From NCBI RefSeq assembly GCF_002312805.1, contig NZ_NMUA01000006.1, positions 1 through 64,000 on the forward strand: a stretch of DNA of 64,000 bases. Direction: 5' to 3'. The DNA comes from Sphingobium sp. D43FB (GTDB lineage: Bacteria > Pseudomonadota > Alphaproteobacteria > Sphingomonadales > Sphingomonadaceae). Below the pieces are notes generated by a model. The model made no database searches. It was not told the origin of the DNA and saw nothing but the letters and a program-made list of their open reading frames with translations. Shown here one piece after another: positions 44,080-51,433 of the stretch (the first letter of the stretch is position 1; the number at the start of each line of letters is the position of its first letter). The translations under genes and the position numbers were made by a program.

Positions 44080-44993
44080 TGCCGGATATCGCGGTCGTCG
44101 GTCCTTGGGCAAAAGAGAAGCTGGAGGCGCTTGAACGCTATCTGGATTTCTACGCCAAGGTGCTGAAGAATCAGCGTTGGCGCACCATATATGTTGACGC
44201 CTTCGCGGGCGGCGGACGCGCACTGGTTCGCGCTAATTCTGCTCAGGAAGACGAGTCGATACCGCTGTTTGAACCAGAGCCCGCCAGCGATGTTGATCGC
44301 ACCGAACTGATCGACGGCTCGCCGCGTGTGGCATTGAATGTTGCGAACCCGTTTTCGCGCTATGTTTTTGTCGAAAATGACCCAGCGCGATGCGAAGAAC
44401 TCGAGGCGGTCAAAGTCGAATTCGACGGCACGCGTCAGATCGACATTTTGCGCACCAGTGCCGCAGATGGCATAAGCTGGGTTACTGCTAGGCAGATTTC
44501 CAAGGCCACCCATCGCGGCATCGCATTCCTTGATCCATTCGGTGCGAATCTGGAGTGGGCCAGTGTTGAAAAACTGGCCGCCACTGGAATTTTCGAGGTC
44601 GTGGTCAATTTCGCGCTGAGCATGGCAATCCAGCGAATGCTCCCCAACTCCGGCGAGATTCCGGCCGCATGGGCCAAAACGCTTGATGCCTATTTCGGAT
44701 CGAGGGCCTGGTTCGAGGAGGTCTATCGCGAGCGCAGCGGCGGGTTGTTCAACACCCCTGGCTTTGAAAAGCGCGAAGAATACGCCGATCGCCTTCTGCA
44801 ATTGTATCGTGCTCGCTTGAAGGCGGCCTTTGGCCATGTGTCGACCCCCCGGTTGATCCGTAACTCAAAAGGCGCGCCGCTCTATTATTTGCTCTGGGCT
44901 GGTCCGCATACCAAAGGATTGCAGGGGGCCGACCATATTTTGAGCATGGGTGAGAGCCTGAGCAAGAAGCGCGGGGCTGCCGTTGCTGCATGA
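44079..44993 (+). CDS. tcmP: Three-Cys-motif partner protein TcmP (first copy)
   Basis: 304 residues from GTG 44079, which overlaps the DUF5131 stop (TAGTG). KLEALERYLDFYAKVLKNQR then WRTIYVDAFAGGGRALVRAN is the TcmP N-terminus with a Rossmann-like glycine loop (DAFAGGG). YVFVENDPARCEELEAVKVE and GIAFLDPFGANLEW follow. The fold looks like a class I SAM methyltransferase. The next gene is a second TcmP, overlapping by ATGA. Confidence 0.85.
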   Translation: MPDIAVVGPWAKEKLEALERYLDFYAKVLKNQRWRTIYVDAFAGGGRALVRANSAQEDESIPLFEPEPASDVDRTELIDGSPRVALNVANPFSRYVFVENDPARCEELEAVKVEFDGTRQIDILRTSAADGISWVTARQISKATHRGIAFLDPFGANLEWASVEKLAATGIFEVVVNFALSMAIQRMLPNSGEIPAAWAKTLDAYFGSRAWFEEVYRERSGGLFNTPGFEKREEYADRLLQLYRARLKAAFGHVSTPRLIRNSKGAPLYYLLWAGPHTKGLQGADHILSMGESLSKKRGAAVAA

Positions 44994-46252
44994 GCAAGAA
45001 GCACTATGACTGGCGCATCGGCAAACCTCTCCCGCTGCTTGGCGACCACAGCGTTGCCAAGCATGATATCTCCGAACAGTATCTCGGCATTTATATTGAT
45101 CGACTGACGCGAACTTTCAGCCAAACGATGCTGAACCTTACGATCGTCGACGGCTTTTGCGGCGGCGGTCTGTACCGGCACGGCGGCAGCGAAGCGGATG
45201 GTTCGCCATTGCGACTGCTTCGCGCGGTGGAAGAGGCCGACCAGGCTTTGAAAGCTGCGCGCATCAAGGGGTTTCAGGTTCGTGCAGACTTCATCTTTGT
45301 CGATGAGAACGCAGATCATATCGCGTTTCTACGCGATTTGCTCATCAAGCGCGGGTATGATTCGCGGCTTGGAAACGACATATTCCTCCACTGCTCGACT
45401 TTCGAAGACGCTTGCCCCGGAATCATCTCACGCATTCAGAGCAAGGGAACGGCGCAGCGGTCGCTCTTCTTTCTGGATCAATATGGCTGGAGCGACGTCC
45501 GCTTCCAGACTATCCGCGCGATCCTCGCGCAGATCAAAAATCCCGAAATCCTGCTTACGTTCGCCGTCGATGCCCTGATCGACTTTCTCTCCGACAAGCG
45601 CGCAGAAACCGAAGCCATGCTCGGCCTTGAGCTCAATCGCGAAGATGTGAAAGCATTGCTCGACCTCAAGAACGGAGACGGCTGGCGCTACCTGATCCAG
45701 AACGGGCTGTACCGTCACGTCCAGAACCGAACCGGAGCCCAATTTTACACGCCGTTCTTCATCCATTCTGTCGATAGCCATCGCTCCTATTGGCTGCTCC
45801 ATCTGTCCAATCATCGGCAAGCGCGTGACGAAATGGGCAAACTACACTGGCGGCTCAACAACCATTTTCAGCATCATGGCGGCGCGGGTTTTCACGCGCT
45901 GGGTTTCGATCCTTCGCGCGACCTACGCCAAGACCTGATGAATTTCATGTTCGATGACGATGCACTGACCCGGTCAGAGGCTGCCGTCCTCGATCAGCTT
46001 CCCCGCATGATTCATGCTGCGAACCAGGGGGAGGGCGGTGGCTTGGTGGTTGAAAGCCTCTTCGCCGGAAACTGCAATGACACACCGGTAACATCCGAGA
46101 TTTTGACCAGCCAGCTGCTTTTGCTACGCGATGAAGGCGAACTGTCGATCATTTCAGGGGAGGGGAAGCAAAAGCCGCGAGCAAAGACCATAGATTGGGA
46201 TGACCGGCTGATATTGCCGCGCCAGCGGACCATGTTCAGCCGGCTGGGATGA
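44990..46252 (+). CDS. tcmP: Three-Cys-motif partner protein TcmP (second, divergent copy)
   Basis: 420 residues; start on the stop of the first TcmP. KHDISEQYLGIYIDRLTRTF, LTIVDGFCGGGLYRHGG (Rossmann loop), FIFVDENADHIAFLRDLLIK and SLFFLDQYGWSDV show the TcmP architecture, longer at the C-terminus than the first copy. The ending TIDWDDRLILPRQRTMFSRL recurs in a remnant at 47.4 kb. Two unlike TcmP proteins in one operon suggest a heteromeric complex with the DUF5131 protein. Confidence 0.83.
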   Translation: MSKKHYDWRIGKPLPLLGDHSVAKHDISEQYLGIYIDRLTRTFSQTMLNLTIVDGFCGGGLYRHGGSEADGSPLRLLRAVEEADQALKAARIKGFQVRADFIFVDENADHIAFLRDLLIKRGYDSRLGNDIFLHCSTFEDACPGIISRIQSKGTAQRSLFFLDQYGWSDVRFQTIRAILAQIKNPEILLTFAVDALIDFLSDKRAETEAMLGLELNREDVKALLDLKNGDGWRYLIQNGLYRHVQNRTGAQFYTPFFIHSVDSHRSYWLLHLSNHRQARDEMGKLHWRLNNHFQHHGGAGFHALGFDPSRDLRQDLMNFMFDDDALTRSEAAVLDQLPRMIHAANQGEGGGLVVESLFAGNCNDTPVTSEILTSQLLLLRDEGELSIISGEGKQKPRAKTIDWDDRLILPRQRTMFSRLG

Positions 46253-46275
46253 AGGCAAAACGCTATTCGCATCGA

Positions 46276-47262
46276 TCATGATGCTGCGGAGGAATCGGAC
46301 ATCCAAACTGGTTGCACCCGATATTTTTCGCCTTCTGTTTCAATGGTGATCAGCGTCTTTCTCAGACGAGTGTTCGATGCCCAAAACCAGTCAGCAATGA
46401 TTTCGGCCTTGTCTGGAAGATTCGAATTCAGAGCCCGCTTATAGTCACTTATCCGGACCGAATCCTTGGTTAGGCGCATGGTGACGTCAGCCATCATCCC
46501 GGCAGCCAAATCTGGGATCGCGCAAAGATCTTCGTAGTCTCGTGAATCCTCATCCTGATCGGTCGTGTTCAAGCGGAAAACGCCCATTGGATGGGTATTA
46601 TACAATGAGGTCATGCGCGCGACTGCCGTCAACGCATCGTCATGTCGCTTGCCGTTCGCAACAAATGCATCTTGATCGGTGATCCAAGTGACATTCGTTC
46701 CCGGTTTTGACCAAAGGGAAATCAAAATTGCGGCTATCTGAACCTTTCGAATCATATCTTCGAAAGCCATAGGATTCCAAACACACTTCAACCCTAACAT
46801 TGCGCGAATTTTCTCCGACGAGTTAGGCTGAGTTGAAAGCCATTTCTTCTTCTTGTCGACCGCGATTGCAACCAAGTGGCCGTCTAGTTGAGACGCTGCC
46901 GAGAGGAACGCGTCCAATGCAAACTGGCGTTTTGGGTCGCCCAACCGCTTATATGACATAGTCCTTCCGTCTGGCAGCAAATCGTCGCGAGCAGGTCTCA
47001 TCCGGGCAAGCCAGTTGCGCCCCCCACCCCCAACGACGAGAAAGCAATATACAATGTGTGTCGAATTTTTGTGCGCTCCGCCGTAGTCGGAAGCGATGAG
47101 AATGTTGTCGTATCCTCTGGGGCGCGGTTCTGACGTGTGTATGAATTTTTGAATCGAATGCCCCCACGGCCATAGTTGCCGCGTTCTAATGTTAAGTGGC
47201 GTTAGTAGCTGCCATGGCTCAGGCATTAGCAGGGGAAGTGGAGGTCGGTTTGAGCGGTTCAT
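46276..47262 (-). CDS. DUF3800-like (RNase H fold) hypothetical protein
   Basis: 328 residues as read from 47262; ATG 47226 is an alternative. NILIASDYGGAHKNSTHIVY with CFLVVGG is an RNase H-like first strand with Asp. HLVAIAVDKKKKW, then VTWITDQDAFVANG and ICAIPDLAAGM-type acidic positions resemble DUF3800. It is opposite in strand to its neighbours and lies between the second TcmP and a remnant of another TcmP 3' end, so it looks inserted. A nuclease role is plausible but unproven. Confidence 0.6.
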   Translation of the reverse strand: MNRSNRPPLPLLMPEPWQLLTPLNIRTRQLWPWGHSIQKFIHTSEPRPRGYDNILIASDYGGAHKNSTHIVYCFLVVGGGGRNWLARMRPARDDLLPDGRTMSYKRLGDPKRQFALDAFLSAASQLDGHLVAIAVDKKKKWLSTQPNSSEKIRAMLGLKCVWNPMAFEDMIRKVQIAAILISLWSKPGTNVTWITDQDAFVANGKRHDDALTAVARMTSLYNTHPMGVFRLNTTDQDEDSRDYEDLCAIPDLAAGMMADVTMRLTKDSVRISDYKRALNSNLPDKAEIIADWFWASNTRLRKTLITIETEGEKYRVQPVWMSDSSAAS

Positions 47263-47324
47263 TCTATTGGTCAGTTATCCAAGCTCTCAAACAATGAAAT
47301 TGTCCCAGCGATGCGGCAGCTCTT

Positions 47325-47456
47325 TCACGATTGGGTACCCTGCATATGATCGAGGAAGCCGCGGGACAACAACAGAAAGCTCAGACAAAGCCCATAGGCT
47401 GGGACGACCGACTGATATCGCCGCATCAGCGCACCATATTCAGTCATTCGGGGTGA
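47325..47456 (+). pseudogene. Remnant of a third tcmP-like gene (3' end)
   Basis: Reading in frame to TGA 47454-47456 gives LGTLHMIEEAAGQQQKAQTK then PIGWDDRLISPHQRTIFSHS. This aligns with the end of the second TcmP (..PRAKTIDWDDRLILPRQRTM-FSRLG). No start or upstream domain remains. Confidence 0.7.
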
Positions 47457-47460
47457 TTTC

Positions 47461-48291
47461 ATGACAGACTTAAACGTTGAAAGCCTGAAGGCGGTTGGGG
47501 CCGACGTCGGCATGTATCGGGCCTATCGTGAAGCACGCGCTCACCTGCCGCTTGCGGGGCGCTTCATGCCCTACAACTGGTACACGCTTCCCGAGAAAAT
47601 GAGTGCCCTCTGGATGGCTTATTCGCTGATGCTGGGCGAGTTTTCGACCGAGTTGGCCAATACAATCAACGACCTCACCAATCACGTACAGCGGTTACAA
47701 GCTTGGGCAACGGTCATCGAGCCGATGGATGACAACGAGAAAATGGCGGTGACGCACGAGTTTATCGATGTGCTGGCCACGAACGCTGTGAACCTGCCTT
47801 ATGTAATCAAATCACGATTTGCCTTCGCGACAGCGCATCTATGTCATCAGGCCAACATGACGCGCGATTTCGCGTCTTGGCAGGATGATCTGCCGCTCGA
47901 TGTCGAAATAGATTTGAATACCAGCGGGATCTATGGGCGGGGCTGGGGCAAGAAATATAATCGGGTGAAGCTGGCTGTCGAGGCGATCGGCGGCCAAGCC
48001 TTCAAGGACGCGACGGGCGATTTCCGCAACGCTTACAATCATCGATTTTCGCCGCGCTTCGTGTTTGGTGTGACGGGCATGGTCACCCGGCACAAGAATA
48101 CCGGAACAGGTCAGTTCTACTATGGCTTCGGCGGCCGTGACGCGCTGGCTCTCACAGACATAGTTGATCTTCTCGGTGCGGAGTGCACTCGAACTTATAC
48201 AGCGTTCGAAGCCCTGCAGCGTCTGGTCGATGAGCAGATCAAGGCAATCGTCAATCTCGAAGCCTCAGCGCAAGCCGCCAAACCCGCCTGA
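47461..48291 (+). CDS. HEPN-like hypothetical protein
   Basis: 276 residues from ATG 47461, 4 bp after the TcmP remnant. Mostly helical. The sequence GDFRNAYNHRFSPRF contains an R-x4-H motif with a polar residue after R (RNAYNH), the HEPN ribonuclease signature, near residue 187-192. MAYSLMLGEFSTELANTIND and VLATNAVNLPYVIKSRFAFA give the helix bundle. It resembles Cthe_2314-type HEPN proteins. HEPN RNases are frequent toxins/effectors in defence systems. The plus-strand order suggests it was once in the TcmP operon. Confidence 0.65.
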   Translation: MTDLNVESLKAVGADVGMYRAYREARAHLPLAGRFMPYNWYTLPEKMSALWMAYSLMLGEFSTELANTINDLTNHVQRLQAWATVIEPMDDNEKMAVTHEFIDVLATNAVNLPYVIKSRFAFATAHLCHQANMTRDFASWQDDLPLDVEIDLNTSGIYGRGWGKKYNRVKLAVEAIGGQAFKDATGDFRNAYNHRFSPRFVFGVTGMVTRHKNTGTGQFYYGFGGRDALALTDIVDLLGAECTRTYTAFEALQRLVDEQIKAIVNLEASAQAAKPA

Positions 48292-48332
48292 AGGAAGCCG
48301 CCCGGCGGTCAGAATATATCTCTGCGAACGTC

Positions 48333-49466
48333 CTAAACAATTGTTCGAGCGATCATCGACGCTATGAGCGTTGACCGCTCCAGCGGCTTGCCATGATAAA
48401 CCACGGTGTCGAATGTGTCATCGACGATCCGGCTCTGTCCGTTGTGGACATGGACGTGAATACCAAATTCCTGGGGCCTGGCCGCCGTCCAGACGATTGC
48501 CGGCGTTGATGCCCAAACGGCAAAGTCGCACCCGGCATAGCTGTCGAGATCGAGAGTTCTGTCGGGCGTTTCATAATTCAGCGTTTTGGCGAATGCATCA
48601 TGCAATGGCTTCAGCGGTGTAGAGATGATCGGCTCTTTGCTCCAGGTGCTATCCCTCCCGCAATTTCCGCAGAAATGCTTGCGGTGGGGTGTGTCCGCAA
48701 AATCAGCGAGGTCCAGATGGGGATAACCGCAGCTGGAACAATTGATGCAGCTCATTTCCCTATTGGTTTCGATTGCTCTCACGAAATCGAAGGCTGCCGG
48801 AGGTGTTATGTTGACACGGGTTATCTCGTCGCTGGCAAACAGGCCAAGGCCGCTGCTGTAGAGCGTCGAGATGGCACTGAAATCTTGATCAATCTTTTTC
48901 CTGTCGCCAGTTTTTTCCCGCACGTGGACGTGAATTTTCGGCGGACGAGGTTTGATGTCTTGAGTTGATAGGGCTGCCGGCATTGAGCACCAGATTCCGA
49001 CTTCAGCGTATTCGGTAACGTTGATGGTCAACGGTGCGACCACGTAGTTCATCAACTGCGTATGGTTTGCGCAGCGCATGACGCCGTGCTGCGCCAACGC
49101 TTCTATGTCTGCCTTTGTACCCCAATGGGTTTGGTGTGTCCGGCACCAAAGGCGTTCAGCGCCATGGCGAAATTTCCCGGCATGGGCAAAATCGCACGGG
49201 AGCAATGCGTCGTTGCCGACCTTTCCAGGAAAATGCCCCAGCAGGGAAGGTGAAACGACAGCAATGTTTCCCAAGGTTCGGCCATAGGCCCAGCAAATTG
49301 CAGCCTCTTCCGAGAGCCCGCCTTCGGCGTCTCGATCAACCGGTTGCTCATCACATATTTTTTGAAGGTAGACCTTCTTGGCAGCCTGACTGCCGGAGTT
49401 TTCCCACTGGCATTGCCAGAGTTCAACGTTGCCGTTCGAAGGGTTGATACGTCGCTCGATAAACAT
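48333..49466 (-). CDS. Zinc-ribbon hypothetical protein
   Basis: 377 residues. Not a family I can name. Two cysteine/histidine clusters are seen: CRTHQTHWGTKADIEALAQH-GVMRCANH in the N-terminal half, and CINCSSCGYPHLDLADFADT followed by FCGNCGRD at about 240-275, a zinc ribbon. PPKIHVHVREKTGDRKKID and FGIHVHVHNGQSRIVDDTF are beta-rich repeats of similar look, perhaps a duplicated domain. It is convergent with the HEPN-like gene. It probably belongs to the same island. Confidence 0.65.
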   Translation of the reverse strand: MFIERRINPSNGNVELWQCQWENSGSQAAKKVYLQKICDEQPVDRDAEGGLSEEAAICWAYGRTLGNIAVVSPSLLGHFPGKVGNDALLPCDFAHAGKFRHGAERLWCRTHQTHWGTKADIEALAQHGVMRCANHTQLMNYVVAPLTINVTEYAEVGIWCSMPAALSTQDIKPRPPKIHVHVREKTGDRKKIDQDFSAISTLYSSGLGLFASDEITRVNITPPAAFDFVRAIETNREMSCINCSSCGYPHLDLADFADTPHRKHFCGNCGRDSTWSKEPIISTPLKPLHDAFAKTLNYETPDRTLDLDSYAGCDFAVWASTPAIVWTAARPQEFGIHVHVHNGQSRIVDDTFDTVVYHGKPLERSTLIASMIARTIV

Positions 49467-49978
49467 TCTCGGGTAATAGCCCCTTGGGCCCCTTTTGACG
49501 AACGGAAGCTGTCATGGCGCACAATCGCCTCATCCTGCCAAAGGTCGAAACTCGGCTTAGTACACTAGAATTCCCGCTATTTGCGTCGCCGCGCTAGAGA
49601 CCGCACTGTCGGCAAACGGCCCATTCCCAAATGATGTCCGCTCCTGCTTGCGGCGCACTGAGCAACCGGCTGATGTTGGACGTGAAGCTGTCGAATATCA
49701 CGCCCGCCTGAAAGAACGGCAGACCTTCCCGTTTGATCGCCAAAAAGCTGTCAGTCAGGACTGTTGTCTAATTGATTTTCTCACGGGTGCTCCATCTTCC
49801 CGGTGCCAATGGTTGTCTTCGAGGTCATCGGACAGCGTTTTGTGCGGTGTGTCCGAGCCTTCATGATCGCGGCCGGGCGGAAGTGGGTGGACGTCTCTGG
49901 GTCCGACTCGAGGTTGGGGCCTCTACAGTCCGGGCGAGATCGTCCGGGCATGGCTGACCGGGAAGAAGGGCGCTGGCA
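49467..49978. other. Gene-free 512-bp stretch before the IS110 gene
   Basis: No convincing gene. The left part is the promoter side of the zinc-ribbon gene. The right part (from about 49800) is probably the 3' non-coding end of the IS110 element, whose boundary could not be placed. Confidence 0.35.
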
Positions 49979-50995
49979 TCATGCCCAGCGGAACTCCGAC
50001 TCGTTCAGCCACAGCGAGTGGAGCAACACGGCCAGTTTGCGGGCGACTGCTATCCTGGCCCGTTTGTTGCCCTTGGTTTCGGCAATGTGCTTGCCCCACG
50101 TTTGTAGAGCGAATGGCCGCTGCACACGGCACAAAACGATGTTTGCAGCCTCGTATAGAGATCGGCGGAGCATCGGGTCGCCGGCTTTTGAGATATACCC
50201 GCGCACGTCCCGTTCGCCCGATTGGCTGCGGCGTGGAACCAGGCCGGCGTAGGCTCCGACATCCTCGCTCCTAGCAAAGCGGTGTGGATCTTCGACGCTG
50301 GCCGTAAAGGTGAGTGCGGTGATGGGACCAACGCCCGGAACACTCATCAGCCGGGCACAGATCGGATCAGCAGTGGCACGTTCTTCCAGCAGTCGGTTGG
50401 ACGCGCGTAGCTGATGCTCGATCACTTCCATGGAAGCGACGAGGGGAGCGAACAAAGGCTCCAAGTCGGGACGCTGGCGATACAACGCTGCCAGGCGTTC
50501 AGCGCGCTTCCCTGGGGTGCGAGCCGCGCCCAATCGCAGGCCGAACAGCTTCAAGAGGCCACGCAGCTGATTGCCCATGGCGACGCGTGTAGCGATGAGC
50601 TGCGTCCGGATGCGCAAGGCTGCCCGGTCGATATGCGTGGCCGACGCCTTCATGTGAACACGTTTGAACCAGCCAGTGCGGGCGAGCTGGGCAAGACCCT
50701 CGGCGTCGTGAACATCGCTCTTGTTGACCCGCGTCGACAGCACGCCTTTGGCATGGCGAGCGCAAATGCATTCGACGGGGACCGCGCGTTCTGTCAGGCC
50801 ATGGTACAGGAACGTCGATAAAGGGCCGGTCTCCAGCACCACTCGAGATAAGTCAGGGCAATGCTTGCCGAGCCATTTGGCCAATGCTTCAGGATCACTG
50901 ACCACTACATCGCGCTTCAGAACACCACCGTCCGCGTCAACCACGCACACGTGCGTGGTCTTGTCACTCACATCCAGCCCAGCATAGATCGACAT
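49979..50995 (-). CDS. IS110-family transposase
   Basis: 338 residues. N-terminal DEDD RuvC-like domain: MSIYAGLDVSDKTTHVCVVD (D), RVVLETGPLSTFLYHGL (E), VNKSDVHDAEGLAQLARTGW (D..D). C-terminal Tnp_2 domain: LMSVPGVGPITALTFTASVE and YAGLVPRRSQSGERDVRGYI with the catalytic Ser region (SKAGDPMLRRSLYEAAN). Complete and apparently functional. IS110 enzymes are guided by an element-encoded bridge RNA. Confidence 0.92.
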   Translation of the reverse strand: MSIYAGLDVSDKTTHVCVVDADGGVLKRDVVVSDPEALAKWLGKHCPDLSRVVLETGPLSTFLYHGLTERAVPVECICARHAKGVLSTRVNKSDVHDAEGLAQLARTGWFKRVHMKASATHIDRAALRIRTQLIATRVAMGNQLRGLLKLFGLRLGAARTPGKRAERLAALYRQRPDLEPLFAPLVASMEVIEHQLRASNRLLEERATADPICARLMSVPGVGPITALTFTASVEDPHRFARSEDVGAYAGLVPRRSQSGERDVRGYISKAGDPMLRRSLYEAANIVLCRVQRPFALQTWGKHIAETKGNKRARIAVARKLAVLLHSLWLNESEFRWA

Positions 50996-50999
50996 CGGT

Positions 51000-51050
51000 C
51001 ACCCTCCTGCGTTGAAGCGTTCACGCGACTTCGTACCACTCAGGAGGGTG
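51000..51050 (-). ncRNA. Hairpin upstream of the IS110 transposase; possible bridge-RNA part
   Basis: caccctcctg (51000-51009) and caggagggtg (51041-51050) form a perfect 10-bp stem whose loop holds a second imperfect stem (gaagcg/cgcgacttc). It lies 5 bp upstream of the transposase start, in the 5' non-coding end where IS110-group elements encode the bridge RNA. The full RNA would extend to about 51180. Confidence 0.4.
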
Positions 51051-51199
51051 GCTAAATCAATTCCGCGGTGTCCAACAATGCAGCCATTTTTTGTGCGGGT
51101 TGGAATGGAAGGAGAGGGTGCGTGTGATGTTTTGGTCTGCGAACTGAAAATTTGAATTCCCATCGCCTGTGTTTTTGCTATGTTCCGACGAGAAGCGAG

Positions 51200-51430
51200 A
51201 TGAACGCTATCATGACAAACTTCGATTTTGAGCAGGCAGAGCAGCACCGATCCCAGAGGTGGGAGGGTCTTTCCGAAATCGATCAGGCGATCCGCGAGAA
51301 CCGCTTGACCGAATATAGGTTTAGAAAAGCTTGGGCTGACCCGTGGGCGCGAGGTTTGAGCATCTTGGTGTTGACCGTTTTGGTATTTTTCGTTGGGTTC
51401 GTGATTTACTGGGACGTTTTGCGGGGCTGA
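51200..51430 (+). CDS. Small membrane protein
   Basis: 76 residues from ATG 51200 (ATG 51212 is also possible). A charged N-terminal half (FDFEQAEQHRSQRWEGLSEI) and one membrane span (LSILVLTVLVFFVGFVIYW) near the C-terminus. No known family. It converges with traG, 3 bp between stops. It may belong to the conjugation locus. Confidence 0.55.
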   Translation: MNAIMTNFDFEQAEQHRSQRWEGLSEIDQAIRENRLTEYRFRKAWADPWARGLSILVLTVLVFFVGFVIYWDVLRG

Positions 51431-51433
51431 CAC

